The notes under the pieces were generated by a model. That model did not search any database. It was given only the letters and a program-made list of their open reading frames with translations, and had not been told where the DNA came from. A stretch of 38,580 nucleotides of DNA from Candidatus Zixiibacteriota bacterium (GTDB taxonomy: Bacteria; Electryoneota; B3-LCP). This document shows positions 29,221-36,735 of this stretch, one piece after another (the first letter of the stretch is position 1; the number at the start of each line of letters is the position of its first letter). The translations under genes and the position numbers were made by a program. The stretch covers positions 1 through 38,580 of the forward strand of contig QZKQ01000018.1 of the NCBI GenBank assembly GCA_003599535.1, in the 5' to 3' direction.

Positions 29221-30000
29221 ATGGATTTGCTGTCCGCTCTCCTTCTGGGCCTGGTGCAGGGATTGACTGAATTCCTGCCGATTTCCAGTTCCGGACACCT
29301 GGTGTTGACGCAGTCGCTCCTGGGATTCGAAGGCCCCAACGTGTTCTTTGATGTCATGCTGCACCTGGGCACGCTGCTGGCCGTGGTCATCTTTTTCCGG
29401 CGCGATATCGCCGATATTTTCTTTTCCGTCTTTTCTTCCCGCAGCCGGGCCCGGGGGTGGAACTGGATCATGGCCATCGTGGTCGGCTCCATACCCACGG
29501 CGGTGATTGGGCTGGTTTTCCAGGAGCAGTTCAAGGCGTTGTTCGGCCAGCCGCGGGTCGTAGCCTTCATGCTCTGGGCCACAGCCCTCCTGCTGATCCT
29601 GGCGGATCGGGCTCGCGTCGCCCGCACCAGTGACGGCCGGGTCGGTCCCTGGCAGGCGCTGATGGTGGGGACGGCCCAGGGTCTGGCCATTATTCCCGGC
29701 ATTTCCCGCTCCGGGTCCACCATCTGTTTCGGCCTGTTCAGCGGCATGGATCCCAAGGTGGCGGCGCGTTTCTCTTTTCTCCTGTCCATTCCCGCCATCA
29801 TCGGCGCCTCGGTGCTGGAACTCCGGGATGCCTCCATTCCCGCAGGCCAGCACGTCGAATACGCCGGCGGCGTGATCATGGCCTTTCTGTCCGGGTACGT
29901 GGCCATCGGGTGGCTGCTGAAGCTGCTGGTGCAGCGCGAATTGTGGAAATTCTCCGTGTACCTGTTCATCGTTGGATTGATCGGCATCATCCTGACTTGA
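29221..30000 (+). CDS. uppP: Undecaprenyl-diphosphate phosphatase
   Basis: GLVQGLTEFLPISSSGHLVL; PGISRSGSTI; polytopic. Confidence 0.97.
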   Translation: MDLLSALLLGLVQGLTEFLPISSSGHLVLTQSLLGFEGPNVFFDVMLHLGTLLAVVIFFRRDIADIFFSVFSSRSRARGWNWIMAIVVGSIPTAVIGLVFQEQFKALFGQPRVVAFMLWATALLLILADRARVARTSDGRVGPWQALMVGTAQGLAIIPGISRSGSTICFGLFSGMDPKVAARFSFLLSIPAIIGASVLELRDASIPAGQHVEYAGGVIMAFLSGYVAIGWLLKLLVQRELWKFSVYLFIVGLIGIILT

Positions 30001-30004
30001 TTTC

Positions 30005-30778
30005 ATGAAACATGGCGCCATGCCCAAGCCGCTCATCGGCCTCAGTTGCGAATTGAAACCCCCGGACCGGGCGCGCGATTTCTCTTCCGGCAAGGAGATC
30101 GTGGTGCTGAACCGGGAGTATCCTCAGGCGGTGGAACGCGCCGGGGGCAACCCCTGGGTCATCCCGGTACTGGACAATCCCGGCCTGCTGCGAGAGACCG
30201 TGCTGCGACTCGACGGGCTGATCCTCTCCGGCGGCGACCATGTGGCGGTGGCCGGCAGCGAATGGCGCCGGAGCGACACGATCTGCCGCAAGCGCACCGC
30301 TCACGAACAGGCGCTGCTCCAGGCCGCCCTGGACGCCGGGCTGCCGGTCTTGGGCATCTGCCGGGGGATGCAGCAGATCAACGCCTTCTTTGGCGGCACC
30401 CTGTGGCAGGACCTGCGCGCCTGGAAGCCGGAAGCCGCCAGCCACCGCAAGGGCAAGCGCGGCCTGCGTTACCGTCACCGCATCGTCCTGGAAGAGGGGG
30501 CGGAGATCACCGCCTGGCTGGGGACGGAAACCCTGGAGGTCAACAGCGCGCACCTGCAGGGGGTGCGGGAGTTGGGAACCGGCCTGCGAGTCGTGGCCCG
30601 CGCCGAGGACGGGGTCATCGAAGCCCTGGAAGCGCCGGGGACCGCCGCCCTGTGGGGGGTGCAATGGCATCCCGAGCGGCTGGGGGACCACCCTGCCGGC
30701 GGGGAATTGCTGCAACAGTTTATCGCCCGGTGCGCCGGCCGGCACGTCCGCATGACAGGGGACCTGAAAGTTGGCTGA
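30005..30778 (+). CDS. Class I glutamine amidotransferase, gamma-Glu-GABA hydrolase (PuuD)-like
   Basis: LILSGGDHV, VLGICRGMQQINAFFGGTLWQDL, GVQWHPER. ATG at 30020 is an alternative start. Confidence 0.9.
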   Translation: MKHGAMPKPLIGLSCELKPPDRARDFSSGKEIVVLNREYPQAVERAGGNPWVIPVLDNPGLLRETVLRLDGLILSGGDHVAVAGSEWRRSDTICRKRTAHEQALLQAALDAGLPVLGICRGMQQINAFFGGTLWQDLRAWKPEAASHRKGKRGLRYRHRIVLEEGAEITAWLGTETLEVNSAHLQGVRELGTGLRVVARAEDGVIEALEAPGTAALWGVQWHPERLGDHPAGGELLQQFIARCAGRHVRMTGDLKVG

Positions 30779-31826
30779 TTACGGGAATATCATCACCGCC
30801 GGCCAGTTGCTCCGCGACCTGGAGCGGGGCCGGGTCGAACCCTGCTACTTCTTCTTCGGACCGGAGGACGTCCTGGTGGACCGGGCTCTGGCCCGGCTGA
30901 AGCAGGCGGCGCTGGACCCGGCCGCGGCCGATTTCAACTGGGACGTGTTCCGCGCCGACGATGACGAGGTCAATTGGGTGGCGTTCTCCGACGCCCTGAA
31001 CTCGCTCCCCTTGATGGCCGCGCGGCGGGTGGTGGTGCTGAAGCGGGCCGGGAAGGCGGGCCAGGTGAAGTCGGTCGCCGGGTTGATCGAGCGGGCGGTG
31101 GAGAGTCCCTCCCCCGACCGTATCCTGGTATTGATAGACCCGGACCTGGATCTGAAGAAGCCCAAGGCTTTCCATAAAAAGCTCCTGGAACGTTGCGTCG
31201 CGGTGGAATTCGCCCATCCCAAGCCGGCGGAACTGCAGCGCCACCTGCGGGATTTCGCCGTCGGCTTCGGCAAGGAGATCGAAGAGGAAGCGCTGTCGCG
31301 GATCCTGACTGACAGCAGCCCCGGCCTGCGCGACCTGCTGTCCAAACTGGAAGTTCTGGTCTTCTACGTCGGCGACAAGCCGGTGATCGAGGCGCGGGAC
31401 GTGGAGGCGTGCAGCGTGTTCAGCCGGGAAGTGGAAATCTTCAAGCTGCTGGAAGCGCTGGGCCGCCGCGACCCCACCATGACGCGCCTCACCCTGGGCC
31501 AACTGCTGCAGAGGCGCGCCGATACCGGCGGGCTGATCCACCTGCTCTACCGCCAGGTGTGGGCGCTGTATCGCATGAAGTACCTCCAGGAGAAGAGCGT
31601 GCCGCCGGGCCAGTGGCAGGCGCAACTGAACCTGAAGCCGGCGTTCCTGGAGCGGCGATACCGGGAGTATCTGCCGAACTACACCCGCCGCGAATTGGGG
31701 CTTTCCCTGGAGATCCTGGCCCAGGTGGATCTGACCAGGAAAACCCTGGCGGTGGATGACCAGCAGGTGTTCTGGACCATGACCGAACGCTTGTTGAATC
31801 CCGCGGGCAGAGCTAAGCAGGAATGA
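30771..31826 (+). CDS. holA: DNA polymerase III subunit delta
   Basis: YFFFGPEDVLVDRAL, size and domain pattern of HolA. Confidence 0.85.
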   Translation: MADYGNIITAGQLLRDLERGRVEPCYFFFGPEDVLVDRALARLKQAALDPAAADFNWDVFRADDDEVNWVAFSDALNSLPLMAARRVVVLKRAGKAGQVKSVAGLIERAVESPSPDRILVLIDPDLDLKKPKAFHKKLLERCVAVEFAHPKPAELQRHLRDFAVGFGKEIEEEALSRILTDSSPGLRDLLSKLEVLVFYVGDKPVIEARDVEACSVFSREVEIFKLLEALGRRDPTMTRLTLGQLLQRRADTGGLIHLLYRQVWALYRMKYLQEKSVPPGQWQAQLNLKPAFLERRYREYLPNYTRRELGLSLEILAQVDLTRKTLAVDDQQVFWTMTERLLNPAGRAKQE

Positions 31827-32413
31827 CCATTATGCCTGAAACCATGCCGTTAAAAGGCCTCACCGACGAGCAGTTGATCGCCCGGTTTCAAGGAGGCGAC
31901 CAGGCCGCGTTCGACCAGATCGTGGAACGGTACCAGGGGCAGTTGATCAATTTCGTCGGCCGGCTCCTGAACGACCGCAACGCGGCCGAAGACATCGTCC
32001 AGGAGACTTTCCTGCGTGTGTACCGCAACAAGCACCGCTACAAGGAGATTGCCCGCTTTTCCACCTGGATCTACACCATCGCCGGCAACCTGGCCCGCAC
32101 CGAGCTGCGCCGTCGCAAGATCCGGAATTTCTTCTCCATCTCCCAGCGCGGGGAGGGAGAAAAGGACTACGAAATTCCGGACACTGAGATTGACGTGGAA
32201 AAATCGGTCGAGGGGAGCCTGATCAAGGATATGATCATGCGCGAGGTGATGAATCTCCCGGTGTATTTCCGCGAGGTCATCATCCTGCGCGACATCCAGG
32301 ATCTCTCCTATGAAGAGATAAGCCAGATTCTGAAGGTGCCCCTGGGGACGGTAAAGTCCCGTGTCAACCGCGGCCGCAGCCAGATACAAAAGCGGTTGAA
32401 AGGCCGGATCTGA
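31823..32413 (+). CDS. ECF-type RNA polymerase sigma factor
   Basis: Sigma region 2 (AAEDIVQETFLRVYRN..FSTWIYTIAGNLARTELRRRK) and region 4 (DLSYEEISQILKVPLGTVKSRVNRGRSQIQKRL); start overlaps holA stop as ATGA. Confidence 0.95.
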   Translation: MTIMPETMPLKGLTDEQLIARFQGGDQAAFDQIVERYQGQLINFVGRLLNDRNAAEDIVQETFLRVYRNKHRYKEIARFSTWIYTIAGNLARTELRRRKIRNFFSISQRGEGEKDYEIPDTEIDVEKSVEGSLIKDMIMREVMNLPVYFREVIILRDIQDLSYEEISQILKVPLGTVKSRVNRGRSQIQKRLKGRI

Positions 32414-32529
32414 GCCGCGGGCTAAAGGGGTTAAATAATGTCAAAAGGAGGTTGATTTTCCGCCGCAGGGAAGCTATTTTTCCTGTGCCGGAGCCGGGGG
32501 TGAAAAATCATAACTTTTTTAAAAGCGCC

Positions 32530-32559
32530 GGGAACCTAACGGCAGGCGGATTGTTCAAA
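32530..32559 (+). promoter_or_regulatory. Candidate ECF-sigma promoter
   Basis: GGGAACC (32530-32536), 18 nt, TCAAA (32555-32559) in the sigma/anti-sigma gap; dyads GTTC-N8-GAAC (32553-32568) and ACGTC-N6-GACGT (32567-32582) overlap or follow it. Confidence 0.4.
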
Positions 32560-32624
32560 AGTTAGAACGTCATGATGGACGTACCGCAAATCATGAAATA
32601 TCTGTAAGATGCATTGAAACGATC

Positions 32625-33290
32625 ATGCGGGAGTACGAAGGAATGATGACTATTAACTGCGAGGAACTTGAGCAGGGATTCTCCGACCTGTCCCGTGGTC
32701 AGGTGGATCCGCAGCGCCGCGCGGCGTTGGAAGAGCACCGGAGAACCTGTCCCCATTGCCGCCAGTTTTCGGCGGATACCATGGAGCTGCGCCTGGTGCT
32801 GAGCGAACTGCCCAAGCTCGAAACCTCACCCCAATTTATTTTCAATTTGAAGCGGGAAATCCACCGCATGGAAGGCGGGCAAGCGGCCCGCGGGTGGAGT
32901 TTCTCCCTGTTCCCCCATCCGCTTGCCTTGACCTCCGGATTCGCCCTGGCCATCCTGCTGGGTTACGTGTTATTCCAACCCGCCACTTCCCCCGTCATGG
33001 ATCCGGCAAATATGGCCAGTGCACCTGACCTGATTCCGGAAAGCGTTGAAGCCCCCTCCGTAGCCCAGGAGCAGGTCGTGCCGCAGGTGATCACGCCACC
33101 CGCCACCCCGCAGGTAATCCGGCCCATGACCGCGGCGCCGCAGGAGCAATTCCTGTTGACCCAGGATGCCGTGGTGGATACCGCCCGGCACCGGTTGCCG
33201 GAAACCCCGGGCACAGATTCCATTCCCATCCCGGTGCAAGATGACCTGTGGCGCATGAACCAGGTATCAACCACCCCCGGCGGGCCCTGA
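32625..33290 (+). CDS. Putative membrane anti-sigma factor with zinc-finger-like motif
   Basis: EHRRTCPHC (H-x3-C-x2-C), one TM helix (LALTSGFALAILLGYVLF), Pro-rich C-terminal region; directly follows ECF sigma gene. ATG at 32643 is an alternative start. Confidence 0.8.
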   Translation: MREYEGMMTINCEELEQGFSDLSRGQVDPQRRAALEEHRRTCPHCRQFSADTMELRLVLSELPKLETSPQFIFNLKREIHRMEGGQAARGWSFSLFPHPLALTSGFALAILLGYVLFQPATSPVMDPANMASAPDLIPESVEAPSVAQEQVVPQVITPPATPQVIRPMTAAPQEQFLLTQDAVVDTARHRLPETPGTDSIPIPVQDDLWRMNQVSTTPGGP

Positions 33291-33313
33291 CCTGGCAAGT
33301 CCACCTTTCTAGG

Positions 33314-33348
33314 ACCCGCCCTCGCTTCCATGTTTGGGCGGGTTTTTT
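33314..33348 (+). terminator. Intrinsic terminator after anti-sigma gene
   Basis: ACCCGCCC (33314-33321) / GGGCGGGT (33336-33343) followed by TTTTT. Confidence 0.85.
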
Positions 33349-33349
33349 A

Positions 33350-33378
33350 TTGACTTTTGCGCATAATTGATTTATATT
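33350..33378 (+). promoter_or_regulatory. Sigma-70-type promoter
   Basis: TTGACT (33350-33355), N17, TATATT (33373-33378), immediately after the terminator. Confidence 0.75.
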
Positions 33379-33422
33379 ATTGGGTTCGGTCACGAGAACA
33401 ACTTCAACCAAGGAGCAAGACA

Positions 33423-33614
33423 GTGGCAAAACAGCAGACTTTCGCGGATAAAATGTCCAAGGTGGCAAAGACCGCCAAGAAGTGCCCGGTATGCGACGCC
33501 CCGGTGATCTACGTGAAGACGATCCAGCCGGTGGAAAACGGATCCGGCAATTACCGCTTTCGCACCCAGATGACCGGGGTGTGCAAGTGCAACGGCCAGG
33601 AGTTCAAAATCTGA
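33423..33614 (+). CDS. Small (63 aa) zinc-ribbon-like protein
   Basis: GTG start with AAGGAG upstream; KKCPVCDAPVIYVKTIQPVENGSGNYRFRTQMTGVCKCNGQEFKI: CxxC plus CxC. Confidence 0.75.
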   Translation: MAKQQTFADKMSKVAKTAKKCPVCDAPVIYVKTIQPVENGSGNYRFRTQMTGVCKCNGQEFKI

Positions 33615-34792
33615 GCCCGGAAACGGGGCGCTTCATCGTCGTGGTGCTGGACAGCGTCGGCCTCGGCGCGTTGCCTGATGCGGACACTTACGGCGATGCC
33701 GGATCCCACACCCTGGGCAACCTGGCCCGGTCGGTGGGAGGTCTCGATCTCCCCAACCTGGAAGCCCTGGGCCTGGGGAAAATCGAACCGGTCCCCGGGT
33801 TGTCGCCCTCCGTCACCGCCCGGGGAGCCTACGGCCGCATGGCCGAGCAGTCCCCCGGCAAGGATTCCGTGTCCGGCCACTGGGAGCTGATGGGCTACAT
33901 CTCCCGGCAGCCCCAGCCCACCTATCCCGACGGCTTCCCGGAACGGATCCTGTCCCGGCTGCGGCAGGAAACCGGTTATGATTACCTGGGCAATGTCGCC
34001 GCTTCCGGCACGGAAATCATCGCCCGGCTGGGCGAAGAGCACCTGTGCACCGGCAAACCCATTCTCTACACCTCGGCCGATTCCGTCCTCCAGATTGCCG
34101 CGCACGAAGAGCTCATCCCCCTGGAGGAGCTGTACCGCATCTGCTGCCTGGCCCGGCGCCTTATGTCCGGCCCGGACGCCGTGGGGCGCATCATCGCCCG
34201 GCCCTTTGTGGGGCAGCCGGGGAACTTCCGCCGCACCGCCAACCGCCGCGATTTTTCCCTGGAAGCGCCCACCGACACGGTCCTGGATCTCCTGAAAGCC
34301 GCCGGCTTCGAGGTGTACGGCATCGGCAAGATCGAGGATCTCTTTGCCGGGCGCGGCCTGACCCGGGCCGTGCACACTTCTTCCAACCGGGAAGGCCTGG
34401 AGGAAACCCTGAAGGCGGTACAGTCGGACGCCACCGGATTCATCTTCACCAACCTGGTGGACTTCGACATGGTGTGGGGCCACCGCAACGACGTGCAAGG
34501 GTACTACGGCGGGTTGCGGGAGGTGGATGCCTTCTTGCCGCATCTGCTGGCGGCCCTGCACGACGGTGACGTCCTGGTCCTGACCGCCGACCACGGCTGC
34601 GACCCCACCACCCCCTCGACTGACCATTCGAGGGAGTACGTGCCCCTGCTGGTCATCGGCAGCCGGATCAAGCCGGACGTGAACCTGGGCACCCGCGCCG
34701 CCTTCGCCGACCTGGGGGCCACCATCGCGGAATTCTTCGGGATCGAAGGCACGGGGGCGGGGGAAGGGTTCTTACGAGATGTCCTTCAATGA
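33611..34792 (+). CDS. deoB: Phosphopentomutase (probable CTG start)
   Basis: FIVVVLDSVGLGALPDADTYGDAGSHTLGNLA; GKDSVSGHWELMG; TADHGCDPTTPSTDHSREYVPLL. AGGAG at 33598-33602, 8 nt before CTG. Confidence 0.93.
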   Translation: MSPETGRFIVVVLDSVGLGALPDADTYGDAGSHTLGNLARSVGGLDLPNLEALGLGKIEPVPGLSPSVTARGAYGRMAEQSPGKDSVSGHWELMGYISRQPQPTYPDGFPERILSRLRQETGYDYLGNVAASGTEIIARLGEEHLCTGKPILYTSADSVLQIAAHEELIPLEELYRICCLARRLMSGPDAVGRIIARPFVGQPGNFRRTANRRDFSLEAPTDTVLDLLKAAGFEVYGIGKIEDLFAGRGLTRAVHTSSNREGLEETLKAVQSDATGFIFTNLVDFDMVWGHRNDVQGYYGGLREVDAFLPHLLAALHDGDVLVLTADHGCDPTTPSTDHSREYVPLLVIGSRIKPDVNLGTRAAFADLGATIAEFFGIEGTGAGEGFLRDVLQ

Positions 34793-35077
34793 GGCAATCC
34801 ATTGAAGACATCAAACAGATCATCCTGCCGATTTTGCTGAAGTACGAAACCCGCAGGGCGGGAATATTCGGCTCCGTCGCACGCGGTGACGCAGAACGCG
34901 GCAGTGACGTGGATATTCTGGTGGAGTTGGATAAAAAAATTTAGCTTATTGGACTTCATTGGAATAAAGCTCGAACTCGAAGAAGCTTTGGGGATGCCGG
35001 TTGACCTGGTAGAATATCACGTTATTAAGCCAGCAATACGCGAGAGAGTGTTACAGGTGCAGGTTGAGATCTTATTA
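34789..35077 (+). pseudogene. MNT-type nucleotidyltransferase antitoxin, frameshifted
   Basis: MRQSIEDIKQIILPILLKYETRRAGIFGSVARGDAERGSDVDILVELDKK then TAG at 34942; homology-like continuation FSLLDFIGIKLELEEALGMPVDLVEYHVIKPAIRERVLQ in another frame after an A7 run (34933-34939). Confidence 0.85.
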
Positions 35078-35412
35078 AGAAGAACCTGTACGATCATCTC
35101 CAAGACATTCTGGAGTGCATCTCCAAAATTGAAGAATATACTACGGGCTTGAGCGAACAAGACTTCGCGAGTAATTCTGAAAAGCAGGGTGCCGTGTTCA
35201 TGCGTCTCGCCATCATCGGCGAATCGGTGAAGCAGTTACCCATTGATTTTCGCCATCATCATCCCGACATTGCTTGGTAACAAATCGCGGGATTGCGGGA
35301 TACATTGGTACATGACTACTTCGGTATCGATAAGCAAAGGACTTGGCAGACGATAACGGTGGATTTGCCAGATTTTCGCCGGAATATTAATCGCATTCTA
35401 AGCGATGATTGA
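35074..35412 (+). pseudogene. HEPN (DUF86-type) toxin, start codon ATT and internal TAA
   Basis: (I)KKNLYDHLQDILECISKIEEYTTGLSEQDFASNSEKQGAVFMRLAIIGESVKQLPIDFRHHHPDIAW*QIAGLRDTLVHDYFGIDKQRTWQTITVDLPDFRRNINRILSDD; TAA at 35278-35280. Confidence 0.88.
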
Positions 35413-35449
35413 TCGTTTCTTCACCAATCAGCTGTAATGAAGTAATCCC

Positions 35450-35767
35450 ATGCTCCTCGCTCGCGTCATCGGCACCGTCTGGGCCACTCGCAAGGATGAA
35501 TCCCTGGAAGGCATGAAATTCCAGATCGTCCGGACGGTGGACCTGGAGTATAAACCCCTGAACACCACCTTGGTGGCCGTGGACAGCGTCGGCGCCGGCC
35601 CCGGCGAGATCGTGCTCCTGGCCCAGGGATCCTCCGCCCGTCTGACCTGGCTGACCAAGGACAAGCCGGTGGACGCGGTCATCATGGCCATCGTGGACCG
35701 GCTGGACGTGGAGATCCCCGAATCCGAATGGGAAGCCGACCTGGTCACCAGCGGAGCAGCGAAATGA
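35450..35767 (+). CDS. EutN/CcmL-family microcompartment vertex (BMC-P) protein 1
   Basis: LLARVIGTVWATRKDESLEGMKFQIV..AVDSVGAGPGEIVLLAQGSSARLT..DAVIMAIVDRLDV. Confidence 0.92.
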   Translation: MLLARVIGTVWATRKDESLEGMKFQIVRTVDLEYKPLNTTLVAVDSVGAGPGEIVLLAQGSSARLTWLTKDKPVDAVIMAIVDRLDVEIPESEWEADLVTSGAAK

Positions 35768-36045
35768 ACTTGGCGCGCGTCATCGGTACCGTCTGGGCCA
35801 CGGTCAAGGACCCCCACCTGGAGGGGGCCAAGCTGCAACTGATCCAGCCTCTGACGGAGACCGGCAAGCTCCTGGGCCACCCCATTTCCGCCGTGGACAC
35901 GGTGGGCGCGGGGCCCGGGGAGATCGTCTTTTACGTCACCTCCCGCGAAGCCTCGCTGATGTTCCCCGAGCCGCTCCTGACACCCGTGGACGCCGCCATC
36001 GTGGGTCTGGTCAACCGGGTGGAGAACTACCCTCGTCAAACGTGA
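35764..36045 (+). CDS. EutN/CcmL-family microcompartment vertex (BMC-P) protein 2
   Basis: MNLARVIGTVWATVKDPHLEGAKLQLIQPL..AVDTVGAGPGEIVFYVTSREASLMF..DAAIVGLVNRVE; ATGA overlap with preceding gene. Confidence 0.92.
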   Translation: MNLARVIGTVWATVKDPHLEGAKLQLIQPLTETGKLLGHPISAVDTVGAGPGEIVFYVTSREASLMFPEPLLTPVDAAIVGLVNRVENYPRQT

Positions 36046-36087
36046 CCGCCGGCGCCCGGCAGCCAAGCCCGGCCATGCAATAAAACC

Positions 36088-36118
36088 GGCAATCCGATAC
36101 TTGGGGGATTGCCTTTTT
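36088..36118 (+). terminator. Intrinsic terminator after BMC-P pair
   Basis: GGCAATCC (36088-36095) / GGATTGCC (36106-36113) followed by TTTTT. Confidence 0.85.
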
Positions 36119-36129
36119 CGTATAAAGAA

Positions 36130-36726
36130 ATGAAGATACTGCTGGCTTCGCGCAATCGCGACAAGTTAAAAGAGGTCCGGGGCAAGGTCGCCGGCCTGAG
36201 CCTGGACGTGCTGACGCCCGACGATTTCCCCGACCTGCCCGAGGTGGAAGAGGACGGCGCCACCCTTGAAGCCAACGCTGAAAAGAAGGCCCTGACCCTG
36301 CACCGCCTGACCGGTCTTCCCACCCTGGCCGACGACACCGGCCTGGAGGTGTACGCCCTGGACGGCGCACCGGGGGTCTATTCCTCCCGCTACGCCGGCC
36401 CCGGCGCCACCTACGCCGACAATTGCCGGAAACTGCTGCAGGCGATGGAAGGCGTTCCCGAGAAACGGCGCGGAGCTCATTTCCGCACGGTGCTGGCCTG
36501 GATCGTGGACGGCCGGGTGCGGCTGTTCGACGGCCGCGTGGAGGGGCGCATCACCACCGCCTCCTTAGGCAGCAATGGATTTGGCTATGACCCCGTATTT
36601 TTCGTGCCGGAGTTGGGTAAGACTCTGGCGGAACTGTCCCTGGAAGAAAAGAACCGGATTTCGCACCGCGGCCGGGCCCTGGACGCCTGGGTGGAATACC
36701 TGCGCGGAGCGCCGTCCGTTGGATAA
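36130..36726 (+). CDS. rdgB: XTP/dITP diphosphatase (non-canonical purine NTP pyrophosphatase)
   Basis: MKILLASRNRDKLKEV; LADDTGLEVYALDGAPGVYSSRYAG; SNGFGYDPVFFVPE; SHRGRAL. Confidence 0.96.
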   Translation: MKILLASRNRDKLKEVRGKVAGLSLDVLTPDDFPDLPEVEEDGATLEANAEKKALTLHRLTGLPTLADDTGLEVYALDGAPGVYSSRYAGPGATYADNCRKLLQAMEGVPEKRRGAHFRTVLAWIVDGRVRLFDGRVEGRITTASLGSNGFGYDPVFFVPELGKTLAELSLEEKNRISHRGRALDAWVEYLRGAPSVG

Positions 36727-36735
36727 GAGGCCACT

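Noticed and set aside
28219-30093. 624-aa minus-strand ORF antisense to pgeF/uppP
   Set aside because: Shadow ORF of compositionally biased sequence opposite well-supported genes.
36119-36132. TATAAA just before rdgB as a -10 for a leaderless mRNA
   Set aside because: It ends only 3 nt before the ATG, too close for a start site at or upstream of the ATG; no convincing -35.
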